From Whalleya microplaca (lineage: Eukaryota > Ascomycota > Sordariomycetes > Xylariales > Xylariaceae): a stretch of DNA of 64,000 nt. Location of the stretch: assembly GCA_022497155.1 (NCBI GenBank), contig MU385772.1, positions 62,001 through 126,000 of the forward strand, in the 5' to 3' direction. Both the position numbers and the translations under genes were made by a program. The notes below the pieces were generated by a model that did no database searches, was not told the DNA's origin, and was given only the letters and a program-made list of their open reading frames with translations. This document shows positions 53,620 through 64,000 of the stretch, one piece after another (the stretch's first letter is position 1; the number at the start of each line of letters is the position of its first letter).

Positions 53620-55131
53620 GAAGTCTAGTTCTGTAAGTAATCATCCCCTTTATTAATCACAGCGAATATGCTAGCTGTAGGTAGGTAGGTCACAGTAGGT
53701 GGCTATCGCTAACGAATCACACCTTCTGTAACTCCTTATCTGGACTAATGATCATTTAATGGTGAGTTGAAGAAAATATGGATTAGTCCACCCAAAGATG
53801 TCCATCTATGAGCTATGTAGCCGATTAGTCCAAGCAAAGTCACGATCTAACTAGCATATATTAATAAAGGCATTCAGCTCAATACCCTTTCAATGATAGT
53901 TCTGGCCTGAGACAAGGTCTGTGAACTGTCATATCCTATGATTTAGCCTGTTATTTGATTGTGTGTGACGAATTTCTCCTAAACTCCCCATTCATAGCTA
54001 TGAACTGATTGTGACATCAAGCGTAGACATCATGGTTCTTAACCTACACATATGAATATGACGGAAAGCCCATATCAGCATTAGATGTTCATATAGCCGT
54101 ATGGGCCGATACGGTCATCAATCTAGGGGCGCTTCATGTTCGTGCAGCTGAGCGCAAAAGTATCATCTGGATTCGTAAAGATCGAAGTGGCCAACTAGCT
54201 TATTGAACTCTTAAAGAACGTGAGCTTTAAGGGCAATACGAACACATATAATGAATGCTTGGACCCAACCTCGAATGGGTACAGAGGCATTCTTTGTCAA
54301 GACATACTAAACTAGGATGGGAGAGAATATTGCAAAAGACGTGCGGCCACTTCGTGATCTATGGGACCGCCAATATATCTGGGGTGATATTCATGCGATT
54401 CGTACTCGCATTGCCGGACTAGAAAACCAACGAAAAGAATACGTAGACCAGCCAGTGCGCTTTCTCTTATCGGATCACCGTAGTTGATTGACGCAAGCAC
54501 GCTAATTCATCGAGCATTGTCAACTTCACCGGAAATGCTTGCTAGCGAATCACTCTAGTAAAGTGGTAAGTAGTACACCGTTCCTGGATTGGTCATTGGG
54601 ACCGTGCTCTAGTGATATGCACCAATAATCAAACGAAGCAATACGCCGTATCAGCATTTCAAACCCCGGACCGTGAGTGGAACGCTGCTTTTATAACTGA
54701 GTAGATTCTTAGAGCTTTCTCTCTATGGGCTTGGTATCGGTTTCTCTGATAGTGACACTCCAATATCAATTTTGTTTGTAGTCATGTTGTCTCAGCTCCG
54801 ACGGAAACCCCATGTTGTCCTGTATACGCCGTATTCCGTTGGTTTCACCCACCATGATTCCGGTGCATATTTCCGGTGCGTAGTCCGACAATCAAAGCAA
54901 GTAAATCGCGCAGTTCTGTCCCGTCACTATCATATAACTCAGAGCTTCTTCCGCTCTCTACCGAATTAATCGTCGTCAAATCTATACATACTCGAAGGGT
55001 ACGCGCTATGATAAAGGAGTCGGTGTAAGATCATGAATGTATCGATGAAGCTTGAAACGGGCTTCCATGTAGGCTACCACGTCTCCCCGGGATCCCGGGA
55101 AATTTCCCCATCTTCGCCTTTGAAAGTTCAG
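53620..55131. other. Gene-poor intergenic region
   Basis: About 1.5 kb with no convincing gene. A further GTAAGT...CACAG pair at about 53633-53669 may be a 3' UTR intron of the preceding gene. Remaining ORFs (for example 54772-54969) are short and featureless. Confidence 0.45.
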
Positions 55132-56468
55132 CTATAGCTCCAAGAGTCTTTGTCGCAAGGGTGGTAAGCCAATGTTCTCTAAGACCCAGGAAATGCTATC
55201 TTCCCATTCTAATACTAGAGTAGGGTGTACTTTTTGCAATAAATCCAATATCTCCATCGCAGTATTTGGGCCGATAGCTGACCACCAGGCGAATACGGAA
55301 TCAAATTTGCTAACCATCACAGCCCAATGCATGACTATTAGCAAAGCGAATGGCCTAGATTCACGAAAGGCCGTAGAAAAGGCCGGTCCAGCTAGGCTAG
55401 GAAAGGCCGAACTGAAGTTTTTCAACAAGCCCCTACCCTCCTCGGCGAAGCATAGCTGTAAAGAAGCAATTGCTTTCCGGTACAAGTCGTATTCCGAGGA
55501 CGTGTCGTATCCTCCTATCCTTATACGTGATGGCTCTTCTTCTTCTGTATCATTAACGATCTCATCGCAGGGTTTGTATTTCTGGTCGTTGAAGCGGCTG
55601 AGCCGAGATAAAGCTTCCCTAGTGTCTGGGTCGATGAAGTTCTTCGATGCTCCAACCCGACCTACGAGGAGGCGAACTGGTGCTGGGCTGTCATAAATCC
55701 ATTCTGCCGAAGCTAATGCGATGGAAGAGCTGCCATTGAGCAGATCGAAGGCTATCCTCATCAGGGTAAGCATACTTCCGTCCATGTGAGTGAGATGGTG
55801 TATTGCTATATTGACACTGACGGTTATGGCCGAGAACATGTACACAATATGGCAATTTTCCGCGTTGAGGTTGCTGAGTTGTGTGCGAAAGGAGTTACTA
55901 CCCCTATTGAAGAACTGTATTGCCGCGTTGACATACGTCTTGGCCTTCGCTTCTTCCTCAACGTGCGACGCGATTTGGACCGCCGACATCGCAAATATGC
56001 AATCCATCATGAAGTCATACCGAAGAGCTTCGCGCGGCAATATGGATTGCATATAAGGGCCATCTTCGGGTATGCAGCACAAATCCTTGAACGCGGTCGT
56101 CGACCACAGATGCATCAACTCCAGCTCAAGCAATCTAGTAGGTCCGCCGTAGGGGGCGCATATGGAGACCACGCTTCCCTGTGGCCTCTCAACCGGTGAA
56201 TGCGATCGTGACTGCGTCTGCCTGGGACGTATAGAAAGCGAGTTTTGGGTCTGCTTGGGTTTCATCCAACTGTAGACGCATTCGGCCTTTCGTAGGTCAC
56301 AGTTGGTGCAAGGCGGGCCTTGCTCGTCGCACTATCAATTAGGGATACCCTTCAACACATGCTCTAGAATCTACGCAGATTGGCGGGGCGTACCTTGACA
56401 TGCCATTGTTTGCAGTTCTGGCAACCTCTTCGCGATTTCTTATGAGACCTTCGTTTCAGCATAGTCAT
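55132..56468 (-). CDS. Zn2Cys6 transcription factor, Upc2-like
   Basis: Two exons, 56468-56394 and 56331-55132, over a 62-nt phase-0 intron (GTACGC...GATAG), giving 424 aa. The splice joins two halves of the zinc cluster: C16-x2-C19-x6-C26 in exon 1 to its end and exon 2, then C33-x2-C36-x6-C43, preceded by KRRSHKKSRRG. The run HVK-CDE at the junction is typical of the sterol-uptake-control (Upc2/Ecm22) class of fungal regulators. The rest is a helical fungal-specific domain (LELELMHLWSTTAF..., RYDFMMDCIFAMSAVQIA) and a C-terminus with HWAVMVSKFDSVFAWWS, also common in that class. It should be a nuclear DNA-binding protein; control of sterol genes is not implied by class alone. A second ATG two codons downstream is possible. 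Confidence 0.88.
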
Positions 56469-57796
56469 GTTGATTTACCCCAATCAAGATACTGCCAGCC
56501 TCTAAAATTTGATCAGTCATCAAAGAGTGATGATAGTGTATTTATAGCACTTCAACCCAGCGACCGTCTCCAAGGGAAGAAAGAATACTCTGCCGATACT
56601 CTGTCGCTGCTAGCTGGGTCGAGAAACTCGGTGCATTTCTAGGTCTTGCTGCGCCGCAGTCATTTGACTACACTTGTCCGACACGTTGAGGACTTTTGAT
56701 TGGCTGAACAGTGCGGCAGGGTAACGCCTTATCCTTGTCAAGGCTATAGCTGATCTTACATAAGGCTATGCATAGCCTGTACAGCGAGCTGTATGTAAAA
56801 CGATTGCTCAGAAAACGGACGCCGTGAAGCTAATAACAAAAACGACCCGAGACGTAATTTCTAAGTGCTTACAGGTGCAACCCCATTGGCCACTCTCTCA
56901 GAATATGAAAGACATTCATTACGCAGAGCCAAGATTCTGCCAAGACATGATACAAAGGACCGAAGACCGATCATTTCAAGACGTGTAATTTGAACCGAAA
57001 CTCCTACGGAACACTTCCGTATCATATGTAAGACTATCATATATTTGGTTAGCGTGTGGCTTAGATCGTAGTTTGAGAGACAACCATGCTTACTGTCAAG
57101 GTCTTCATGCGCATTCATAAATCTTATGTTGGCTTTCATACTTATAGTGTGTGTAATGATCATTTAGGTGCTGCCGTGATCACTTGAGTGGTCGTCAATT
57201 ATAATCGTGAAAGTTGTCAAGTCTCAGGGATCTCCCCTTACAACAGCTCGGAAGATCCTTTCCTCACGGTGTGAAGGGCTCTCAGAGCAACTATTGCTCC
57301 GAGCTCCAATTACCCAAAGCACTAGGTAAAACTAATACCCCGATCGTCACATTAGATTAGATTGAGTCACTGATAAAGAGGCTGCTTAAAGAATCAAATG
57401 AGGATCCTAGGAACAGGAAGTTATCTGATGGGTACTCTGTCACCTCTTATATCAAAGGCAAGTCCAAGAGATGCAGCTTGAGCTTGGCTGTCATTTTCCC
57501 CAGCATTTATCTAACAGACAGTCTATCTAATTATAAGACCATCTTGTCTAGTTCCTTACCAGAGACGGTAGCGTAGATTCTCAACATTACGCCTAATTTT
57601 ATAAATTTGAGGAGTTGATTGACTTCAGCAGAGAAAATAACTACCTCCTGATAGGAATATGACACTAGTGGTTTGTCTTAAGAAGACGACAATATAGATG
57701 AGAGAGAGTTCAGCATGTATAAGGAGTCGCATAAGCCCAGTAACTATCTAAGTCGTCTTTAGTAGATTGCTCTCTATCAGCGAGACAATTAAACTT
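56469..57796. other. Intergenic region
   Basis: Promoter of the Upc2-like gene and 3' flank of the DUF6536 gene. AT-rich; a 100-aa minus-strand ORF (56861-57163) has no family signal. No RNA gene or repeat recognised. Confidence 0.45.
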
Positions 57797-60537
57797 CTAA
57801 AGACTCCGATACTCTAGTAGACCATCCGACGGGCTAGCTCTTATGTACGAGTCATCTTCGACAGGTATCTCCACATTGTCGGCCAACGTTCCAAAGCTCA
57901 AGTATTTGACTGGCTCTTCCGAGTCTTCGTACCGGGTTGTTGGTATCTTCACCAGTCCCCACTTCAGGAGTGACTGAGAGACCCTGACCAAATCAGGCTC
58001 TTTGTCATAAGTGAGTAATTGCGTCTCATCTTCAGAAAACTTTGTGGCCGCTTCAGGCTGCATCTTCTGCAATTCATGTATGCTTTGAACTTTATCTACT
58101 TCATCCATTGTGTGTATAACACTGGGTATACGGCGATGTGGTTTGACTTGGCAGGCTGCGGAAAGTGCTAGGGAATTAGCTCCAACGTTTGGAATAATCC
58201 CAGGAAGAATTCTGCGGCCAATAATCCAAGGTATTGGAACCAAGATTACTCCCAATATGAACAGGAATAACAGAGCTCCAGATGAGGTGCCCCAGGCGAT
58301 GACAGACCCTTGAGGAAGACTGATAGGGTCTGCTGTATAACTACCTTCATACCCCTGGTCTGCCACGTAGTAAGCTGCAGCGAGGATACCGTTGTCAGTA
58401 GTGCTTTGGACAGATCGAATACTCTTATACCATTTCAGAGCGGGTAACTTACAGCCTTGGGTCACAACAATATGAAGGCAAATTGAGAGTAGCCAGTGAA
58501 CAACGATACTCATAATGATCAGCGGGATGCTGTACCTATATGGCAATTGTAGCCTGTACGTCTCTCGTTGCTGGCCCCTTTAACACGTTAGTCGCCAGGA
58601 GCTAGCTTGGATTTAATAACGACTTTGATGACGTTTTAAATGATGAAATATGAACTCACTGTGGTTTTGTGACACGGAGGGCTCGATATGACGTTGAGAA
58701 CATTGCCCATTCTTGGCAGCTTTCCAGCCTGGTCAAGAGCGAGTTATACACGAGATACCATAATGCAAAAAACAATTGCAAAGAATTAGCAAAAATGACT
58801 TGAGAGATAAACGATGAATGGGGGACAGGGGCAAGCATGAAGCTATCAGGCTCAGTTCCGCCTATGTTTATAAACTTGCTATAGCAAAATCAGTTACTGC
58901 CTCTGCATGAAGAGAGGACTCGAGATAACTCACAGCTGTCCCCCACTAGCTAGTTCAGCTAATAGACACGCGCCAACCGCGATAGTACCCAAGATTAAAA
59001 TAGCATAGCTTGCATACCAAATGCTGCGCGGTACGGTCGATGCACGGCGTTCGCGTTGAAAATAGAATTGCTCCAGATCAACTAATTTGGAATTACCATT
59101 CCTTGCCGCTTCTGAGAGAACTGACTGGTTCACAATCCCAATTTGCGAGGACACTGGGTCTGGAATAGAAATGAACGAGGCAATCGCGTCCCCCGGCGTG
59201 ACAAGTGATTCTTGGGGACCTATAATGATAACCACGACGATGCATGTAATCAGTTTGACCAGACCAGCTAGCAGTACTGCTAAAAGGAACGGGATCGACA
59301 ATCCTACATGGCACATAACGGCTTCTCTCGGCTGAGCAATGCAGTGAGATATATTCAAGTATTCCTCCTGAGGCCGCAGGCCCACTTGATAAGCGTATTC
59401 TGAATAGTTCTGAACTGAATAATCTGCGGCTGGTGCAGGGTAATTGGTCCAAGGGGGCCACTGTGGTGTATTCCAGGTCACAACTTCACCAGGAAAGGAG
59501 TTGGAGAAAAAGCGGACAGTAAAAGACGCATCAGTAGACTCTGTATTGTAAGTGACCATGTCGCAATTGGTTGAGCAGCCGGGCAAGCCCCTTGATTTGA
59601 TCCTTGCGAACATACGGCATTGCGATGAGGACCAAAGCGAGTTTCCAGCAGAGTTTGGTATTTTTCCCGTCCAAAACGCGTCTGCGTCTTCCGTGAGATT
59701 CCATGTATCGGCTCGGACCCAGTCCGGTCTATCAACGACCATAACCACATCCTGATAGTCACGCAAGCCACTGCAGGCAACATATTCCGCTAGACAGCTT
59801 CGCGCATCAAGGCGAGTCCATTTTGAAGCATCAGAAGCTGCCTTGGAAACATTCTGAGCTGCTGGCGACTCGTATCCCCGGTATTCGTCCAGAGTCGGAG
59901 GTTTGTCGTCGTCATCGTCACCATACTGAACCCCTTCTTCTGAATATCCAATGAGATGAGCTCCACTGAAAAGGCTAGCACCTGGTAAATAGTAGGCGCC
60001 ACCGTTCAGAAAAGACTCGGTGGCGATAGTCAGGTGGAAGTCTCCTTCTCGACGGTCGATTTCAAATATGGCGCTGTTGAATAGCAAATGGATCGGAACC
60101 GAGCTTAAGAAGAGTATAGTCCATGCTACGCTCTTGAACCTAGACACTCGAAATATGTTCCTTAATGAAGGGATACCGATATCAACCCAATGTCCTTTCG
60201 CATGTACTAGATCAACTTCTTTTCGAGTCGGCGCATTTAGAACCTGCATGAAAAAGTTCGACGAGGCCAAGATTGCGGTAGAAAGTACATTTAACAATAA
60301 GTGAAGCGCGAAATTCGTGCGCGTGGCACCGCCGCTTTTGCAGTCACCTGTATATAACAGGAAAGTCTGGCGTATATCATTGGTGCCAATGACTGCCGCA
60401 ATAAGAAAACCGATTAATAATAGAAGGAGCACTGAGATCCCTATTATGTTCCAGATAGCTGCTGTTCTCCATCCCCCCGGAAGGGTCTTCAGACTTGAAT
60501 ACACGCGTCCCATATTCGTAAGTTTCGAATACCGCAA
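57797..60537 (-). CDS. DUF6536-type fungal membrane protein
   Basis: Three exons: 60537-58934, 58878-58660 and 58577-57797, with introns of 55 and 82 nt; phases fit and give 867 aa (859 if Met9 is used). An N-terminal LPGGWRTAAIWNIIGISVLLLLL begins the first membrane span. Further spans follow near residues 75-95, 135-155, and in the C-terminal half (FLLAVLLAGLVKLITCIVVVIII, WYASYAILILGTIAVGACLLA, then two or three more). A large lumenal or external loop with several Cys and N-glycosylation sites lies between (about 160-410). The second splice restores PQGQQRETYRLQLPYRYSIP, a conserved block before a span. This layout matches the large, uncharacterised DUF6536 family. It lies 1.3 kb upstream of the Upc2-like gene on the same strand. 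Confidence 0.85.
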
Positions 60538-62325
60538 TTATGACCAAGGAGGACTGACTGAAATTGAATGCGTCGTGGGCAAACTTTGTCAGGTGCTAGA
60601 AGCACCTGTATTTGACAGAAAGCCATCCGATGATAGAAAAGGAGAAATAAATGGGAAAGCACATTGATGTACAATGTCTCTTGGGGTTTCACAGTTCTGA
60701 TCCTTAGACACGATGCTGCATGTAAGCACTGCCTCTCATCAGGTATGAGATCGGCTTTTAACTAATTCCATGAACGGAAATTCTCTGTGTTGATCTTACG
60801 AAGACGTGTCAAAGGGCGACTGGCATATTTATATTTATCCACGACTAGCATGTGTGGTCAGGTGATACGACTATTTCTATAGAACTCTTACAAATTATTT
60901 TTGAGACGTAAATCAGCAGAGCTTGAAACCAGAGCCGCAGATGAGGCGTTCGCTATACTTATTATGTTGTCCTGCATCTTATTACCGCACGATAATTGTT
61001 GAGGTGCTAATAGTTTAAGCTCTGTCATAAGTGCTTGTGAAAGATGCCACAGTTCTCGGACTCCATCCAAGCCAAGGCTCGGCACATCCCTTAGTTGTGG
61101 CGCTCCGTTGGCTTGGATTAGCGCAACGCACATACACACGCTGATATCCTTTCCTACTAGACCCCAGAACAATCAATAGACCTCCTTGAGTAGCGTGCGG
61201 GCCCCCAATAGGTGTGACCAAAGAACTCCATCCATTCAATACCACTACAGTCTATCAGGATCGAGGTGAGCTCTACGTATCGCAACCACTAGTTGACCCT
61301 TTCTACTGTCTCTATTACAGCCGCCTGCCGCAGATATCTTGATTCTTTCCCATCGGGACAATACAGTCCAAAGTCGTGTAATAACATGTTATGTTCAATA
61401 TGATGTTTTGGTCAAGCAGTAGCGGAGTATTACCCACCTGGTGTTATATATACCACTTGCCCACGCGCGTCTGTCCAACCTAATGGTTGTCGTATTAGGG
61501 GCATCCATTTCTACATCGCTCCCAATGGCTGAAACAGCCCTCCTTGGAATTCCCTTGGAGAAGACTATGGAAGCTGACATCTAAAATTGGAACTGTTTGT
61601 GTCACAACGTCTGGAAATATGCCTGTAGGAACTCGGTCGTGAGTTATGTCACATGTACCTAGTGTGGTTATGATAAAGACTATCTAGACCTGCAGATGAG
61701 CAATCCAGCTTGTCCAGTACTTGATTTGTGACAGCTAAAAGATATTTTTGTTCCTTACTTCAGCATTTGTCATACATCGAAGTACATTTAAACTATACCC
61801 ATCAACCATTGCATCTATCTTGTTTCCGATGCTCGGAAAATATAGATACCTATCAAGCACGTACACTCTTGCTAGTGTTTGAGTTCTAGATATCTAGTTC
61901 GAATGTGTCCCAGGTACCTCATGCTAGGTATTCAATGACTTTGAATGACATTCGAGCTCTAACGCTAATGTTGTATGAAACGAACTACAGCCAATAATTG
62001 CCCATCTGCGACTCCAGCCTTGGTTGATCAATAATTATGTATAGTGTAGTTTCCATGGTATTGTATATATATATATAAATCATGCCTTCGTGGTATAGAA
62101 GCTTCTAATACTAGGGGTACTAGGATCCGAAGATGGAGTTTTGTATGTCCACTAGAATGTGACGATGCCAACTGCGCCCTTGGCTTGTATAGAGATATGT
62201 ATTTAGCTACTCTCATCCCTGTCTTGAAGCCCGATCATTGAAGCCCTAACAATTTCTAAGGTTATGCCTTTTGACCATTTAAAGAACCATGTATAGTATG
62301 GGGATCCCAAAAACCAGATACCTAT
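60538..62325. other. Gene-poor intergenic region
   Basis: About 1.8 kb between minus-strand genes. Short ORFs at 60888-61245 and 61395-61580 overlap in different frames and lack motifs. A TATATATATATA tract lies near 62064-62076. Nothing else recognised. Confidence 0.45.
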
Positions 62326-63037
62326 TCAACCATCCATAATCTGTTCACGATCACTTGGCTTCAGAACCGAATCAAGTAAATCCACCAAGTCCTGTTCGCC
62401 GGCTTGACGCCAGTAGTCGGCGATATCTTCAACAGCTTTGTACAGACGGTCAACCGTAGTAGAGTTGTAGCCAACGAAATCGATTTTTTCATTGCGCTGT
62501 GCGAGCCAATTCAAAAGAAATTCAATATCTGAGAGATCGTTTTCAAACTTATAAACCGACTGAGGGCGTGTACTGGTAACAAGTTGCGCGCAACGCTTCA
62601 TCTTAGTTAAGATAAGTACAGCGGGATGCAAGATGGGGATTCCGGCTACAGGGAAGTTAGATTTTCAGATGGCACTAGTTGTGGTGATGATGAGATAACT
62701 GACAGGATTCAATCGTGAAGATCCGAAGCTGGCGGGGGAGCCCAAGCTCTCCCAAGGGGAGTGTTTCAATACAAACTTTATTGTTGGAATTCGTAGGCGT
62801 GAAGAACAGCTTGTAATGCTGGACCGCAAATCTGCCGTCGTGCTGCGACAACAGCTGCGTAAGTTGATCTCTCATATTCGCAGCAAAGTCAATCTCAACA
62901 TCAACATCCTCGGTATGGCGATTGTGGCCGAGCAAACGAACGGCGAATCCGCCAATGACGGCGTGGTCGATGTTGTTGCTCCTCAATATATTGTGTAGAG
63001 CCTTAGCGGCTTCGAGTTGGTCTACTTGGGCAGCCAT
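62326..63037 (-). CDS. Nucleotidyltransferase-fold protein
   Basis: Two exons, 63037-62704 and 62645-62326, over a 58-nt intron (GTCAGT...TGTAG), giving 217 aa. The N-terminal region has the polymerase-beta-like nucleotidyltransferase signature: VIGGFAVRLLGHNRHTEDVDVEI (residues 27-49 in part), with the paired glycines 29-30 and the Asp-Val-Asp at 44-46 that bind metal. After the catalytic region come IPILHPAVLILTKM and a helical C-terminus. The domain is like AbiEii/MNT-type small nucleotidyltransferases, which add nucleotides to proteins or RNAs in bacteria; the fungal members are uncharacterised. The next gene upstream on the same strand may be related in fold. Confidence 0.8.
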
Positions 63038-63159
63038 TGTTTAAAGACGTGTGAGCGGTAGAACCCCATCCATGTAATTCAAGTCGACTGTGGTGACTAA
63101 ACGATTGAACGATTCGGGAGTTGTATTAAATTCTTTTCTAGATTATGGCCCAGCTAAGG

Positions 63160-63935
63160 TTAATCATTCTTAAAAGGCAAGTCATGATAACGCATCGCTC
63201 CTGTCATAGCTTTTATAAGCTCGCTCCTGATCCATTCTTCACCTTCTTTCATCTCCCAGCCCTTAAGGTTATTAACCGCATTGTTCATTTCTAGGACTTC
63301 CTTTTCGGATAGTGGCTGATCATCCGGCGGTATCTCATAATAATCTCCCTCATAACTCGTATCAAAGTAATGATACGCAATAACACTACACAGCGAATCG
63401 ATTATTCCCCTTCGCAGTTTGTTGCCCCGTTTCTCACGAGATGCTATACGCACGAAAGCAGTACAGGCAATAGGTGGAGGCACCGTATAAATCGTACAAG
63501 GCAAGCTGTTTGCGGAGGCATCAAGACGTACAGCTTCGTCGCGGGAGATGCCTGCCCAAGACAAAGGCAGAAGCACAAGTCTGTTAAGAGGGTTGATGCT
63601 GTAACTAGTCTTGCCAGGGTCTCGAATAATATATCGAAGGCTTTGAATAGACTGCTCAGATGGATATTTTGGGGGTAATGTCTCGCGATCGGCGGCGTGA
63701 TAACCAAAATCAGCCGCGAGCTTCTCGACCATATGTAACTGGTCATCAGGAACAAGGAAGAACAGGTCCTCCTACTTATAACTTAGTGCTGGGCAAATTC
63801 AGATGATGGAATCTAACTTACGGTGTCCACAACGATCGGATAGCCCAAGCGGTTTAAAAGAGCATTCTCCCACTCAATAAGAAAGATATTATGGAGTTCG
63901 AGCTGTTCAAGGAGTCGAATTGTGGAGAGATGCAT
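63160..63935 (-). CDS. Uncharacterised companion of the nucleotidyltransferase gene
   Basis: Two exons, 63935-63822 and 63771-63160, over a 50-nt phase-0 intron (GTAAGT...AGTAG), giving 241 aa. The start MHLSTIRLLEQLELHNI is followed by LNRLGYPIVVDTEDLFFLVPDDQLHMVEKLAADFGY, which resembles the layout of a divergent nucleotidyltransferase-like fold (beta strand, short acidic turn, then helix) but lacks the GG...DxD signature. The remainder is alpha/beta with PLNRLVLLPLSWAGI and an acidic middle. The gene ends 122 bp before the start of the nucleotidyltransferase gene on the same strand, so a shared function is possible. The upstream part of exon 1 is close to the window edge, and an additional 5' exon cannot be excluded. 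Confidence 0.65.
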
Positions 63936-64000
63936 TTTGTAGAGGCATTCTGCGAGATAATGGAGGTTTCAAAATTAGAAATTCATTGGGCCAAGTAAGT

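Noticed and set aside
1..64000. CRISPR array, bacterial operon signals, secondary-metabolite cluster
   Set aside because: No regularly spaced direct repeats, and no polyketide synthase, peptide synthetase or terpene synthase motif was seen; the DNA is eukaryotic.

Overview
This window is nuclear DNA from a filamentous ascomycete (Pezizomycotina). Most genes are cut by short introns (47-200 nt) with GTRNGT-type donors, CTRAC-like branch sites and YAG/AAG acceptors. It carries two Zn2Cys6 transcription factors, a RID/Masc1-type cytosine DNA methyltransferase, a DUF6536-type membrane protein, a GPI-anchored Ser/Pro/Ala-rich wall protein and an intron-bearing tRNA-Ser(GCU). Species or genus cannot be told from the sequence. 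Gene models were joined by hand; nearly every splice listed keeps frame and restores a recognisable motif.

Layout. 0.7-4.4 kb: a 1206-aa leucine-rich-repeat protein. 7.1-8.9 kb: a disordered coiled-coil protein. 9.8-11.0 kb: 3-ketoacyl-CoA thiolase in visibly GC-rich DNA. 11.5-13.4 kb: two small multi-span membrane proteins in tandem. 14.4-17.7 kb (minus): a six-exon, 1007-aa dynamin-like GTPase of the SLIP-GC type. 18-22.8 kb: mostly AT-rich and gene-poor, with a small tail-anchor-like ORF and a Gag-like 339-aa ORF. 23.2-24.1 kb (minus): an EEF1AKMT4-like methyltransferase. 25.3-26.6 kb: a kelch protein. 27.2-28.6 kb (minus): a protein related to the MetE C-terminal half. 29.6-31.9 kb (minus): the GPI wall protein. 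32-36 kb: a gene desert. 36.2-38.5 kb (minus): the RID-like methyltransferase. 40.1-42.7 kb: an eight-exon Zn2Cys6 regulator facing a 201-aa orphan. 45.1-51.5 kb: a compact housekeeping block with a xanthine/hypoxanthine-type phosphoribosyltransferase, an oxidoreductase-like-domain mitochondrial protein, a 723-aa nuclear protein and DPM3. 52 kb: tRNA-Ser. 53 kb: an acidic 217-aa protein. 55.1-60.5 kb (minus): an Upc2-like regulator and a DUF6536 membrane protein. 62.3-63.9 kb (minus): a tandem pair, a nucleotidyltransferase-fold protein and an uncharacterised companion.

How the parts relate. The housekeeping genes serve unrelated pathways (beta-oxidation, purine salvage, dolichol-phosphate-mannose synthesis, translation-factor methylation) and show no cluster logic. 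The AT-rich, gene-poor tracts around a RID-type methyltransferase fit a genome that has undergone repeat-induced point mutation, but that is inference. No secondary-metabolite cluster and no intact transposon was found. The least explained items are the SLIP-GC-like GTPase, the nucleotidyltransferase pair, the tandem membrane-protein pair and a palindromic tRNA-like relic near 24.3 kb.
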